Origin: an uncultured Collinsella sp.
GTDB taxonomy: Bacteria > Actinomycetota > Coriobacteriia > Coriobacteriales > Coriobacteriaceae
Assembly (NCBI GenBank): GCA_900540895.1
Contig: UQHV01000003.1
Location: forward strand, 1-64,000
Direction: 5' to 3'
Length of the DNA: 64,000 bases
The notes beneath the pieces were generated by a model. That model saw nothing but the letters and a program-made list of their open reading frames with translations. It was not told where the DNA came from and did no database searches. Positions 26,883-35,606 of this stretch are shown here, one piece after another. Position 1 is the stretch's first letter. Every line of letters starts with the position of its first letter. The translations under genes were made by a program, and so were the position numbers.

Positions 26883-27221
26883 ATGGAATATCGACAGACA
26901 GATGGCAAAACTCGGCGCGTGCACAAGCAGTATGTGGACGTCGTGGCTCGCATCCTCGCGGGCGGACAGGTCGTGCCGGTCACCGTCTGCTGGGTCGACG
27001 GTCGTTGCTTTACGATTGACGAGATTGTCTCGACCGCTGGGTTTGGCCTGACGGTTCACGGCATCCGTACGGCAACCTATAAGGTGCGTTTTGGCGGGCA
27101 CGCGACCGAGTTGTATCTGGAGGACCAGACGCGCGAACGACCAGATGGCTCGCAGGCCCACCTGATGCGTTGGTGGGTGTGGGCATTCGACCGTACGCTT
27201 GAGGGCGAGCGCCGTAGGTAA
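26883..27221 (+). CDS. Conserved-looking hypothetical protein
   Basis: 112 residues, no recognised family. A basic N-terminus (KTRRVHKQYVDVVARILAGG) leads into alternating beta-like segments: VVPVTVCWVDGRCFTIDEIV, TATYKVRFGGHATELYLE and MRWWVWAFDRTL. The pattern (small all-beta fold ending with a Trp-rich strand) loosely resembles actinobacterial DUF6504 proteins, but I cannot confirm this. The start is uncertain: AGGAG is only 2 nt before the ATG at 26883. It is divergent from pit. Confidence 0.65.
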   Translation: MEYRQTDGKTRRVHKQYVDVVARILAGGQVVPVTVCWVDGRCFTIDEIVSTAGFGLTVHGIRTATYKVRFGGHATELYLEDQTRERPDGSQAHLMRWWVWAFDRTLEGERRR

Positions 27222-27305
27222 GGACGCACGGCGTTCGGGTACAATGACAGGAATCTTGTCAGCTACTGCGCCGTTATTTGTGGCGCTTTTTGAAAGGACG
27301 AACCT

Positions 27306-28001
27306 ATGAACGATATCCAGGGCTATCAGAACGGCCCCGTCGAGAGCGGCGCAAGCCGCGCCAAGGAGATGTCGCCGCGCGCGTACAATCTCACCATGTC
27401 TGCCCTGATCTTCTTGGGCTTTTGCGCCATGGGCGCCGGCGCCTACTTTACGAGCACCATGTCGTTTGCGCGCATGATGATGAGCGGCGCCGCCTTGCCG
27501 CTGGTCTTTGGCTCGTTTATTTTGACCATCGTCGGCATGGTTATGATGTCGGCTGCTGCCAGCAAACAGTCCGTGGGCCTGTCCCTTGTGGGCTACGTAA
27601 TCTTTGCGAGTACCTTTGGCCTGACCGCGTCGTTTGGCCTTGCCAACTACGACCTGCCCACCATCAACACTGCCTTTATCGCCACGGCCGCCATCACCTT
27701 TGTCTTTGGCGCCTTGGGCGTGACGTTCCCCAAGTTTTTCCAGCGCGTATATGGCATCGGTTTTGGCATTCTGCTCGCCACTATTCTGGTTGAGATCGTG
27801 CTGATGTTCATGGGCGTCTCGCAGACCATCACCGACCTGATCGTGATCGTGGTGTTCGCCGGCTTTATTGGCTACGACACCTATGTTGCCACGACAGTGC
27901 CGCCTACACTGCCCAACGCCGTGCTTATGGCCTCTAACCTGTTCGTGGATATTATCAACGTGTTCCTGCGCATTCTGAACATCCTCGGCCGTCGCGACTA
28001 G
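27306..28001 (+). CDS. Bax inhibitor-1/YccA-family membrane protein
   Basis: 231 residues: a polar tail of about 25 residues, then seven membrane helices, ending FVDIINVFLRILNILGRRD as is usual for BI-1/YccA family proteins. The family includes E. coli YccA, which modulates FtsH, and pH-sensitive calcium leak channels; the role here is unknown. GAAAGGAC precedes the ATG, and a terminator follows. Confidence 0.88.
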   Translation: MNDIQGYQNGPVESGASRAKEMSPRAYNLTMSALIFLGFCAMGAGAYFTSTMSFARMMMSGAALPLVFGSFILTIVGMVMMSAAASKQSVGLSLVGYVIFASTFGLTASFGLANYDLPTINTAFIATAAITFVFGALGVTFPKFFQRVYGIGFGILLATILVEIVLMFMGVSQTITDLIVIVVFAGFIGYDTYVATTVPPTLPNAVLMASNLFVDIINVFLRILNILGRRD

Positions 28002-28044
28002 TGGCGAATTGCGGCGGTGCTTGCCGTGCATGCAAATCGATGCG

Positions 28045-28073
28045 AAAGGCGGTCCTTCGGGGCCGTCTTTTTT
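28045..28073 (+). terminator. Intrinsic terminator after the BI-1 gene
   Basis: AAAGGCGGTCC, a TTCG loop and the near-complement GGGCCGTCTTTTTT. The C(TTCG)G tetraloop and T-run are typical. Confidence 0.85.
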
Positions 28074-28139
28074 GTACGCGACGGGGTATCATGGATGGGA
28101 AAAGCCGATAGCGGCAGAGACCGAGAAAGGTGACCACTT

Positions 28140-29273
28140 ATGGCAGACGTCGACAACAGGAACCGTAACCGCAGGTCCAACCGAGCGGGTCAGCCCAATC
28201 CCAAGCGCGAGGCCCGTGCCAAGGCCGCCGAGCGTCACGTGGCAACTGTGTCCGAAGCGTGCGCCAAGGATATCGAGCGTTCGCTTGCCGGTGTTCGCGA
28301 GTTTGACGGTATGCCTGCCGGCTTTGTCTCGGCGATGAAGGCCAAGGTTCAGAGTGCTGTGGCCACCGAAGAACAGGTTGCCGAGGAGTCTGAGGCCGCC
28401 GAGGCCGAGACCGCTGAGGTTGCGTCCGCCGAGACCGAGGTTACGGCCGAGCCTGCACACGCAGAGGAGGCCACGGAGACCGAGTCCGCGCCTGCCGCCG
28501 AGGAGCCCGCTCCGGTCCTGCCCGAGGTCACCGTGCTCGACGCCTCTGCCACGCAGGCCATTCTGGATAACGGTCGTGGCTATGCGCAGTTCTGCGACAT
28601 GGCCGTGCTCGCCTTTGCCTCGTTCACCAATCCGGGCGGTGGCTATATTCAGGGTTATCTGGGCCAGGAGGCCACGCTGTGCGCCGATTCGTATCTGTAC
28701 AACGTTCTCGATAAGCAGCGCAAATGGTACGGCGAGAACCGTCGCCGCAACATCAACTGCGAGCTTTACCGAAACCGTGCGCTGGTGGTGCCTGCGGTGC
28801 GCTTCGACCGCAACCACGTGCATGCATACGCCGACGTGATCGTGGCCGCCGCGCCCAACGTTAAGCGCGCCCGCCAGGAGTATCGCGTGAGCGACGATGC
28901 TCTGCTGGATGCCCTGCGCGACCGCATTCGCTTTGTGCTTGCCATCTGCGACGAGCTAGGTCGCGAGAAGCTCGTGCTGGGCGCTTGGGGCTGCGACAAC
29001 AACGGCTTTGACGCAGAGGCCGTGGCCGAGCTCTTCCGCAAGGAGCTCGCGTCGGGCGACTTTAAGGTCAAGCAAGTCTTCTTTGCCGTGCCTTCTACGC
29101 GCTGGGATGAGGATTTTGCCAAGTTCGAGCACGTGCTGGCAAACTTCCCCGAGCGCAACGAGGAGTCCTATGCCCAGGTTGCCGCTCGCGCTGCGGCAGC
29201 TCGCGCCGCCGAGCAGACCCAGGCTGCTACCGAGGATGATGAGGACGAGGACGATTGGCGCAAGTACCTGTAA
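28140..29273 (+). CDS. PARG-like macrodomain protein (TIGR02452 type), altered active site
   Basis: 377 residues. The first 35 are Arg/Asn-rich; about 75-128 is a low-complexity Ala/Glu linker; the rest (about 130-360) matches the microbial PARG (TIGR02452/DUF2263) macrodomain: VTVLDASATQAIL, then SFTNPGGGYIQGYLGQEATL, and the C-terminal LVLGAWGCDNNG. Such enzymes cleave poly-ADP-ribose. The family's Gly-rich loop normally ends QEE, with the last Glu catalytic; here it reads QEA (Q176-E177-A178). The enzyme may be inactive, altered, or only bind ADP-ribose. Confidence 0.82.
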   Translation: MADVDNRNRNRRSNRAGQPNPKREARAKAAERHVATVSEACAKDIERSLAGVREFDGMPAGFVSAMKAKVQSAVATEEQVAEESEAAEAETAEVASAETEVTAEPAHAEEATETESAPAAEEPAPVLPEVTVLDASATQAILDNGRGYAQFCDMAVLAFASFTNPGGGYIQGYLGQEATLCADSYLYNVLDKQRKWYGENRRRNINCELYRNRALVVPAVRFDRNHVHAYADVIVAAAPNVKRARQEYRVSDDALLDALRDRIRFVLAICDELGREKLVLGAWGCDNNGFDAEAVAELFRKELASGDFKVKQVFFAVPSTRWDEDFAKFEHVLANFPERNEESYAQVAARAAAARAAEQTQAATEDDEDEDDWRKYL

Positions 29274-29299
29274 TCGGTACGTGCTGACAGATAGGTCGA

Positions 29300-29332
29300 G
29301 CCGGCGGGAGAGGCTGCTTCCGTCGGCTTTTT
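29300..29332 (+). terminator. Intrinsic terminator after the PARG-like gene
   Basis: An approximately 11-bp GC-rich stem with two G-T pairs (29300-29310 with 29317-29327), followed by TTTTT. Confidence 0.75.
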
Positions 29333-29351
29333 ACTGAGCGAGGGGCTTACG

Positions 29352-30011
29352 ATGAAAAACGTTCTATGCTTTGGCGACAGCAACACCTATGGTTACGATC
29401 CGGCGGGCATGCGCGACGGCACCGCGGTGCGCTATGCGCAGGATGTGCGCTGGTGCGGCGTGGCCCAACGTGACTTAGGCGAGGGCTGGCATGTAATTGA
29501 AGAAGGCCTCAACGGCCGCACGACGGTACGCGACGACATGTGCCATCTGGACACCAATCTTAACGGCATCCGCGCACTTCCGATGCTGCTCGAGGCCCAT
29601 AAGCCGCTGGACGCCATTGTGATCATGCTGGGCACCAACGACTGTAAGACGGTCTTTAACGTGACAGCTTCCGATATCGCCCGTGGCGCCATGGCGCTGA
29701 TTCGCGCCGTCCGCGCGTTTCCGTGGACCGACGCTGCGCCTTGTCCACGCATTCTGCTGATGGCGCCTATCAAGATTAAGCCGCAGATCGCCGACGTATA
29801 TATGACCGATTTTGACGAGCATTCCGTAGAAGCCTCGGAACATTTTGGTGAGTACTACGCGCATGTGGCTGAGCAGTTTGGCTGCGACTTTTTGAATGCA
29901 GCCGACTTTGCCGAGCCGGGCGATATCGACTATCTGCATATGATGCCCGAAAGCCATGAGAGCCTGGGTCACGCCGTGGCGGCCAAGCTCCAAGAGATGC
30001 TCGGAGAGTAG
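29352..30011 (+). CDS. SGNH/GDSL-family hydrolase
   Basis: 219-residue esterase/lipase-like hydrolase. Block I is GDSN with nucleophile Ser10; block II is in GLNGRTT; block III is GTND (94-97); the catalytic Asp/His pair lies in the last 30 residues (DIDYLHMMPESHESLGH). There is no signal peptide, so it is cytoplasmic. The overall form (CFGDSNTYGYDPAG) resembles SGNH carbohydrate or arylesterases. Substrate unknown. Confidence 0.9.
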   Translation: MKNVLCFGDSNTYGYDPAGMRDGTAVRYAQDVRWCGVAQRDLGEGWHVIEEGLNGRTTVRDDMCHLDTNLNGIRALPMLLEAHKPLDAIVIMLGTNDCKTVFNVTASDIARGAMALIRAVRAFPWTDAAPCPRILLMAPIKIKPQIADVYMTDFDEHSVEASEHFGEYYAHVAEQFGCDFLNAADFAEPGDIDYLHMMPESHESLGHAVAAKLQEMLGE

Positions 30012-30071
30012 CGCGACCCCAAACCACCACAAAGGGGGCGGGCGCCTTTGCGGTGGCTTGGGCTGCGAATC

Positions 30072-30902
30072 TTAATACTGCCACATGTGGTTGACAGGGC
30101 CGGAGCCTTTGCCCATGTTCAGGCCGGCGGCCAGAGCGCCTGTCAGGTAGGCCTTGCCGGCATTGATGGCGTCGGCAAGATCCATGCCCTGCGCCAGCGC
30201 GCAGGCGATGGCGGACGAGAGCGTGCAGCCGGTGCCGTGTGTGTTGTCGGTCTCGATGCGCTTGTGGCGGAACCACGTGGTGAGTGGATCTCCCAGATGG
30301 TTGCCCTCGTCATCGAGTGGCGCGGGTTCGGCCAGTACATCGTTGGCCTCGTTGACAAGATGCCCACCCTTAACGAGGGATGCGCAACCAAAGCGGCGGG
30401 TGAGGAGCATGGCAGCATTTTGCTGCGTGCGCTCGGAGTCGACCTCGTAGTCGAGCAGGGCCATGGCCTCGGGAATATTGGGCGTGATAACCGTCGCTAG
30501 CGGGAACAGGCGGCGGGTGAGCGCCTCGGCGGCATCTTCGGCAATCAGCCGTGCGCCCGAGGTGGCTACCATGACGGGGTCGACTACCACGTTTGTCGCG
30601 TTCCAAGCGCTCAGGCGGTCGGCGATAACCTCGATAATCTCGGCAGAGGAAACCATGCCAATCTTGACGGCGTTGGGGCGGATATCGTCAAAAACGGCAT
30701 CGATCTGTGCCGCGACAATATCCGGGGAGATGTTCTGCACGGCGGTGACGCCCAGGGTGTTCTGTGCGGTGATAGCGGTGATGGCCGTCTCGGCATACAG
30801 GCGGTGCGCCGTGATGGTCTTGATGTCGGCCTGAATGCCGGCGCCACCGCTGGAATCGGATCCTGCGATGGATAGAACGGCAGGTACCTTACTGCGATCC
30901 AT
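30072..30902 (-). CDS. thiD: Hydroxymethylpyrimidine (phosphate) kinase ThiD
   Basis: ThiD phosphorylates HMP and HMP-P to HMP-PP for thiamine synthesis. 276 residues of the ribokinase fold: N-terminal SIAGSDSSGGAGIQAD and the catalytic anion hole DNTHGTGCTLSSAIA. It lies downstream of thiC on the same strand; thiC makes the HMP-P it uses. No thiE, thiM or thiazole genes are in the window. GGGAGCGAAC precedes the ATG. Confidence 0.94.
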   Translation of the reverse strand: MDRSKVPAVLSIAGSDSSGGAGIQADIKTITAHRLYAETAITAITAQNTLGVTAVQNISPDIVAAQIDAVFDDIRPNAVKIGMVSSAEIIEVIADRLSAWNATNVVVDPVMVATSGARLIAEDAAEALTRRLFPLATVITPNIPEAMALLDYEVDSERTQQNAAMLLTRRFGCASLVKGGHLVNEANDVLAEPAPLDDEGNHLGDPLTTWFRHKRIETDNTHGTGCTLSSAIACALAQGMDLADAINAGKAYLTGALAAGLNMGKGSGPVNHMWQY

Positions 30903-30959
30903 GTTCGCTCCCTTGTTCGGTCGGAATCAAATGGGTCTATAAGCCAGCATTATAAAGAT

Positions 30960-30989
30960 GCCCGGGCCGACTCTATGTCGAACCCGGGC
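30960..30989 (-). terminator. Hairpin between thiC and thiD
   Basis: A perfect 7-bp GC stem (30960-30966 with 30983-30989). On the minus strand it is followed by ATCTTTATAA. It could end the thiC transcript partially, or separate thiC from thiD. Confidence 0.4.
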
Positions 30990-31084
30990 GGGCGATGCAA
31001 TCTTTACGCAGTTGCAAGCAAATGTTCACACGTCAACAATTGACAGGCACCGGCTCGCCGCCAGAAGCGGCCGCGGCGACAGGG

Positions 31085-32419
31085 CTAGTCCTCCATGCCG
31101 AGGTCGATCGTGGTGCCCTCGAAGATTTTGTTGACGGTGCGGACGGCGCACATCTTGCCACACATGGTGCAAGTGCCCTCGGTGGCGGCGGGGGACTCCT
31201 CGTAGCGCTTCTTGCCCGTAACCGGGTCGAGCGCGCACTTCCACATGGCGTCCCAGTCGAGCTTGCGGCGTGCCTGGCCCATCTTGTCGTCCATGTCGCG
31301 GGCGTGGGGCACCTTTTTGGCGATGTCGGCGGCGTGTGCGGCGATCTTGGTGGCCATGAGGCCGTCGAGCACATCCTGGGCGTTGGGCAGGCATAGGTGC
31401 TCTGCCGGTGTCACGTAGCACAGGAAGTCGGCACCGGAGCTGGCGGAGATGGCGCCGCCGATGGCAGCGGTGATGTGGTCGTAACCCACGCCGATATCGG
31501 TCACCAGCGGCCCGAGCACATAGAACGGAGCATTGTGGCACAGGCGCTTCTGCAGTTTCATGTTGGCGGCGATCTCGTCGAGCGCCATGTGACCCGGGCC
31601 CTCGACCATGACCTGGACGCCGGCGGCCCAAGCGCGCTTGCACAGCTTGCCCAGCTCGATCATCTCGGCGGTCTCGGTGGCGTCGTTGGAGTCGTAGAGG
31701 CAGCCCGGGCGGCAGGAGTCGCCGAGCGAAATCGTCACGTCGTACTCGTGGCAAATCTCGAGCAACTCAGCGTAGAACTCATAGAACGGGTTCTCGTTAC
31801 CGGTGACCTCCATCCAGCCAAACAGCAGTGAGCCGCCGCGGCTCACGATGTTCATCAGGCGGCCGGTCTCCTTAAAGGTCTTGGTGACCGACTTGTTGAT
31901 GCCGCAGTGAATGGTCATAAAGTCCACGCCGTCCTCGGCATGCGCGCGCACGACTTCGAACAGGTCGTCCTTGGTGAGCTTGACCAGCGGCTTTTCCATG
32001 TAGCCGATGGCGTCGTACATGGGGACGGTGCCTACCATGAGCGGCGTCTCGTCGATGAGCTGTTGGCGGAACTGGCGCGTCTTGCCCGAGTTGGAGAGGT
32101 CCATGATGGCGTCGGCGCCAAAGTCCTCGGCGATCTTGACCTTCTTCCATTCCTCGGTGGCATCGGCCTTGTCGCCCGAGATGCCCAAGTTCACGTTGAC
32201 CTTGGTGGAAAGGCCCTCGCCGACACCAAAGGCGCGCATGCCCTTTTTGATATGCACGATGTTGGCGGGAATGGCGATGCGGCCGTCGGCCACGCGCTCG
32301 CGGATGTACTCGGGGTCGCGATGCTCGCGCTCGGCGACTTCCTTCATCTGCGGCGTGATCTGCCCGGCACGGGCGAAGTCGATTTGCGTGACGAGCTTGG
32401 GCTCGGTCTGTGTGCTCAT
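31085..32419 (-). CDS. thiC: Phosphomethylpyrimidine synthase ThiC
   Basis: Radical-SAM-like enzyme that converts aminoimidazole ribotide to HMP-P. 444 residues, the short form without the long N-terminal extension. Conserved blocks include VNVNLGISGDKAD, MDLSNSG, TIHCGINKS, RGGSLLFGWM, LGDSCRPGC and EGPGHMALDEI. The iron-sulfur cysteines near the C-terminus are spaced C-x2-C-x3-C (CTMCGKMC). The start at 32419 is set by GGGAG upstream; a TPP riboswitch precedes it. Confidence 0.95.
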   Translation of the reverse strand: MSTQTEPKLVTQIDFARAGQITPQMKEVAEREHRDPEYIRERVADGRIAIPANIVHIKKGMRAFGVGEGLSTKVNVNLGISGDKADATEEWKKVKIAEDFGADAIMDLSNSGKTRQFRQQLIDETPLMVGTVPMYDAIGYMEKPLVKLTKDDLFEVVRAHAEDGVDFMTIHCGINKSVTKTFKETGRLMNIVSRGGSLLFGWMEVTGNENPFYEFYAELLEICHEYDVTISLGDSCRPGCLYDSNDATETAEMIELGKLCKRAWAAGVQVMVEGPGHMALDEIAANMKLQKRLCHNAPFYVLGPLVTDIGVGYDHITAAIGGAISASSGADFLCYVTPAEHLCLPNAQDVLDGLMATKIAAHAADIAKKVPHARDMDDKMGQARRKLDWDAMWKCALDPVTGKKRYEESPAATEGTCTMCGKMCAVRTVNKIFEGTTIDLGMED

Positions 32420-32429
32420 TGGCACGGCT

Positions 32430-32522
32430 CCCTTCGTTGGCATTACCCATATCAGGTTTGCGGGTCAGGGCGGGCGCGCCCAATCTCAGCCTGCCGTCTT
32501 GTCCTGCAAGCTCCCCGTTTAT
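32430..32522 (-). promoter_or_regulatory. TPP riboswitch (THI element)
   Basis: The minus strand carries the TPP aptamer signatures in order: ACGGGGAGC, GGCTGAGA, then AAACCTGATATGGGTAATGC and CAACGAAGGGAG, immediately before the thiC start. TPP binding should shut off thiC. No separate terminator stem is evident, and the ribosome site overlaps the closing P1 region, so translational control is likely. Confidence 0.92.
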
Positions 32523-32590
32523 GTGGTGGGCTCAAGTATAGCCTGAATGGGTACGATTGGGCCAACGAGCGTGCCTGTGGGGAGGCGAAC

Positions 32591-33106
32591 ATGGAAGACA
32601 AGCATCTATATCGAGAGACACAATGGGATGTATCGGCCGAGGAAAGCCGTGCGCACCATGGCCTTGTCGCGATTGGTTTTGCGGTGCTTGCCGTGTTGGT
32701 GATTGCCTTTTGTATTTGGACGTTCGGCGGTCGTGGCGGCGTCACCTGGGGGTTTGAAGCCGACGATGCCCTGCCGATTATGACCATGAAAGTTTCTGGT
32801 GGCAACACGGTTGCCGCACCGGGCGACTATTGGTATCCGCGCGACGAGTTTGTGCAGCTGCAGTTGAGCGGCGGGTCTATTCCGGGCGAAGAAATCGAAC
32901 GCGTGACGTTTGATGAGGCACTCAAAACACTCATGGTGAAGCTCAAAGATCAGGGCGATGTGCCCACGACCATGGATATCGCTCTGACGGAGTGGCGTCT
33001 GGAACCTCCGTCGGGCGTTACGGTATCCGACGTAGAGCACGTTAAGATTACCTACCAAGATGGCTCGACGAGCGAGATTACAAAGGCCGATGGCTTGGCG
33101 GAGTAA
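32591..33106 (+). CDS. Hypothetical membrane-anchored protein
   Basis: 171 residues, no recognised family. A cytoplasmic segment of about 22 residues, one membrane helix (about 24-45, LVAIGFAVLAVLVIAFCIWTF), then an extracytoplasmic domain of about 125 residues with beta-type alternation (ALPIMTMKVSGGNTVAAPGD; VEHVKITYQDGSTSEI). GGGAGG lies 5 nt before the ATG. It is divergent from thiC and convergent with yaaA, with only 23 bp between their ends. Confidence 0.75.
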   Translation: MEDKHLYRETQWDVSAEESRAHHGLVAIGFAVLAVLVIAFCIWTFGGRGGVTWGFEADDALPIMTMKVSGGNTVAAPGDYWYPRDEFVQLQLSGGSIPGEEIERVTFDEALKTLMVKLKDQGDVPTTMDIALTEWRLEPPSGVTVSDVEHVKITYQDGSTSEITKADGLAE

Positions 33107-33129
33107 CGGGGTGTTTGGAAACGGCGGGC

Positions 33130-33939
33130 CTATTGTGCCTGCGCGTTCATGAATACCAGGGTGTTTTTGTCTGAAAGCTCGGGGATGTGCCGATAGCCGA
33201 TGTTGAATGCGGTAAGTTCGCTTGCATCCTCGAGCTTGTTTTCTGCCATCCACCGCACCATGGAGCCGCGCGCCTTTTTGCTGGCGGTCGACCGTTGGAT
33301 GGGCTTCCCGTTGCGGATACCCTCGCCAAAGAGGCATGTGACGGCCGTGGCGCCGCCTGCGAGGTGGGGCAGAACGGCTTTGGCATACTCTACGCTGGCG
33401 AGGTTGACGATCGTGGTGTTTGAGCCTGCCGGGGCGATAGCCCGCGCGAGCTTGTCGCTCCAAAACGCGTAGAGGTCTCGGGCACCGTCGACGACAAGCT
33501 TCGCGCCCATCTCCAGCCGATACGGTTCGACGGCATGAAAGGGACGAACGCACCCGTAGAGGCCGGAGAGGATCCACAGATGGTCTTGCAGCCATGCGAG
33601 CTGCGTGGAATCCATCACCTCGGGTGCCATGCTCTGGTATTGAATGCCGTGATAGGACATGACGGCAGGGGAGAGGTGACGGGCGAGTGCGGGATTGTCG
33701 AGATCGCCGCTTTTCAGGATGGGCCCGAACTCATGCAGGGTGTTGAGGCAAGGTCCCAGCAGTTTGTCACTCACGTTCCACAGCGCCTGCAGGCCGTCGC
33801 TGCCTTCATTCCGCTCGATATCTAGCAGTGCGCGGTGGAGGCGAGCCGTCTCGCGCACAAAGGGTGGGATGCCCAGGACTTCAAAAGCATCTAGGGCCGC
33901 GCGCATCTGCTTGGCGGGCGAAATGATGACCTGCAGCAT
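33130..33939 (-). CDS. yaaA: Peroxide stress protein YaaA (DUF328)
   Basis: 269 residues of the YaaA/UPF0246 family, whose E. coli member lowers free iron during peroxide stress and binds DNA. Signature MLQVIISPAKQM at the N-terminus, then LWILSGLYGCVRPFHAVEPY and RLEMGAKL, and a C-terminal KKARGSMVRWMAEN. The start at 33939 is chosen by the strong AGAGGAGAG before it and by the family N-terminus. Confidence 0.9.
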   Translation of the reverse strand: MLQVIISPAKQMRAALDAFEVLGIPPFVRETARLHRALLDIERNEGSDGLQALWNVSDKLLGPCLNTLHEFGPILKSGDLDNPALARHLSPAVMSYHGIQYQSMAPEVMDSTQLAWLQDHLWILSGLYGCVRPFHAVEPYRLEMGAKLVVDGARDLYAFWSDKLARAIAPAGSNTTIVNLASVEYAKAVLPHLAGGATAVTCLFGEGIRNGKPIQRSTASKKARGSMVRWMAENKLEDASELTAFNIGYRHIPELSDKNTLVFMNAQAQ

Positions 33940-33962
33940 GGACTCTCCTCTGCCAAAAAGGA

Positions 33963-34029
33963 AGTTGCGGTGGAATACGGTCTGTTTTGGCTGTTTATGG
34001 GCCAGTTTAGTCCGTATTTCACCGCAACT
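33963..34029. repeat. Palindromic repeat, AGTTGCGGTG family, copy 1
   Basis: An 18-bp inverted repeat (33963-33980 with 34012-34029, one G-T pair) around a 31-nt loop, between yaaA and the aminopeptidase gene, both on the minus strand. Its arms are close relatives of the palindrome at 54981-55051; where the arms differ (ACGG/CCGT here, AGGG/CCCT there) both strands changed together. Confidence 0.8.
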
Positions 34030-34042
34030 GATGAAGGGTTGG

Positions 34043-35440
34043 TTAGGCTCGCTCGATGAAGGCCTTGTAGCCGCGATAGGCCTCGTAGATGTCGGCCTTG
34101 TTGGCGACCTCCCACAGGGCGTGCATGGACAGGACGGCAACACCGGAATCGATGACGTTCATGCCGTACTTGGCCATGATGTAGGCGATGGTGCCGCCGC
34201 CGCCCGCGTTGACGCGGCCGAGCTCGCAGGTCTGGAAGTCCACGCCGGCCTCGTCCATGATGTCGCGGACGAAGGCCACGTACTCGGCATCGGCGTCGTT
34301 GGAACCGCCCTTGCCGCGGCTGCCCGTGTATTTGTTAAAGCACAGGCCGCGACCCATAAAGGCGGCGTTTTTGGTCTCGAACTTGCCGGCATAGCCCGGG
34401 TCGAAGCCGGCGGACACGTCGGAGGAGAGCATGCGGCTGCGGGCGAGTGCGCGGCGCAGGGCCAGCGGGCTGTCCTCGCCGGCGAGCGTCATGATCTCGG
34501 CGACGGTGTTCTCGAAGAAGCGACTCGTCATGCCGGTGGCACCCACGGAACCGATCTCCTCCTTGTCGACGATGAGCGTGATGCTCGTGCGCTCCACGTT
34601 GGTGACGTTGATCTGGGCGAGCATGGACGGGTAGGCGCAGACGCGGTCGTCGTGGCCATAGCCCAAAATCATGGAGCGGTCGAGGCCCATGTCGCGGGCG
34701 GGGCCGGCGGGCACGACCTCGATCTCGGCGGAGAGGAAGTCCTCCTCCTCGACGTCGTACTGCTCCTTGAGGATGTCCAGGAACATCTGCTTGACGGGCT
34801 CCTTGGGGGCGTCCTTGTCGTCCTCATCGAACTTGACGGGACGGCCGCCCACGATCACGTCGAGGATCTCGGCGTCGACGGCGTCCTTGGCGGGCTTGGC
34901 CATCTGCTCGCTCGAGAGGTGGATCAGCAGGTCGGAGATGGTAAAGACCGGGTCGTCGGCCTTGTCGCCGATATTGATGTCGACGGTGGTGCCGTCCTTT
35001 TTGCAGATGACGCCCACGAGTGCGAGCGGGGAGGCCACCCAGTGGTAGCTCTTGACGCCGCCGTAGTAGTGCGTGTCGAGGTAGGCCATGTCGCCGGCCT
35101 CGAAGGCGGGGTTCTGCTTAAGGTCTAGGCGCGGCGAGTCCACGTGGGCGCCCAGGATGTTAAAGCCCTGCTCGAGCGGGGCGTTGCCCAGGTTGACGAG
35201 CATGAGGTCCTTGCCGTGATTGGCGGCGTACACCTTGTCGCCTGCCTTGAGCTCGCGGCCTTCGGCGATCACGGTCTCCAGGTCGACGTATCCCGCCTCC
35301 TCGGCCATCTTGATGCCGGTCTTGACGCACAGGCGCTCGGTCTTGTTCTCGCTCAAAAACTGCTTATAGCCGCGGCAAAGCTCCTCGAGCTCCTCGACTT
35401 GCTGTGGCGTGTACTTTTTCCATGCGCAGGGACGCTCCAT
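34043..35440 (-). CDS. M18-family aminopeptidase
   Basis: 465-residue zinc aminopeptidase of family M18. Metal ligands and catalytic residues sit in recognisable blocks: ILGAHVDSPRLDLK, VDKEEIGSVGATGM, SSDVSAGFDPGY and the C-terminal VLSMHALWEVANKADI. These enzymes trim N-terminal residues, often acidic or neutral, from peptides in the cytoplasm. The start at 35440 follows AAAGGAG. It is divergent from polA. Confidence 0.92.
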   Translation of the reverse strand: MERPCAWKKYTPQQVEELEELCRGYKQFLSENKTERLCVKTGIKMAEEAGYVDLETVIAEGRELKAGDKVYAANHGKDLMLVNLGNAPLEQGFNILGAHVDSPRLDLKQNPAFEAGDMAYLDTHYYGGVKSYHWVASPLALVGVICKKDGTTVDINIGDKADDPVFTISDLLIHLSSEQMAKPAKDAVDAEILDVIVGGRPVKFDEDDKDAPKEPVKQMFLDILKEQYDVEEEDFLSAEIEVVPAGPARDMGLDRSMILGYGHDDRVCAYPSMLAQINVTNVERTSITLIVDKEEIGSVGATGMTSRFFENTVAEIMTLAGEDSPLALRRALARSRMLSSDVSAGFDPGYAGKFETKNAAFMGRGLCFNKYTGSRGKGGSNDADAEYVAFVRDIMDEAGVDFQTCELGRVNAGGGGTIAYIMAKYGMNVIDSGVAVLSMHALWEVANKADIYEAYRGYKAFIERA

Positions 35441-35479
35441 GACGCAGGCTCCTTTCGGATCGATCGTGCTGGTTGATGT

Positions 35480-35514
35480 ACCGTGAGCCATCGTATCACG
35501 CGCGGGCTCACGGT
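35480..35514. promoter_or_regulatory. Inverted repeat between divergent aminopeptidase and polA
   Basis: A perfect 10-bp inverted repeat (ACCGTGAGCC at 35480-35489 with GGCTCACGGT at 35505-35514), centres 25 bp apart, lies in the 166-bp divergent intergenic region. It could be an operator for a dimeric regulator; no T-run suggests termination. Confidence 0.4.
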
Positions 35515-35606
35515 GGCGGGGGAGCTTGATGTGAGGTGGCCGCGGGGCGGGGAGCGTGTAAACTGGAGTGAGCAAACCGTGCCCAGCCCAAAGCGAGGTA
35601 TTTAAT

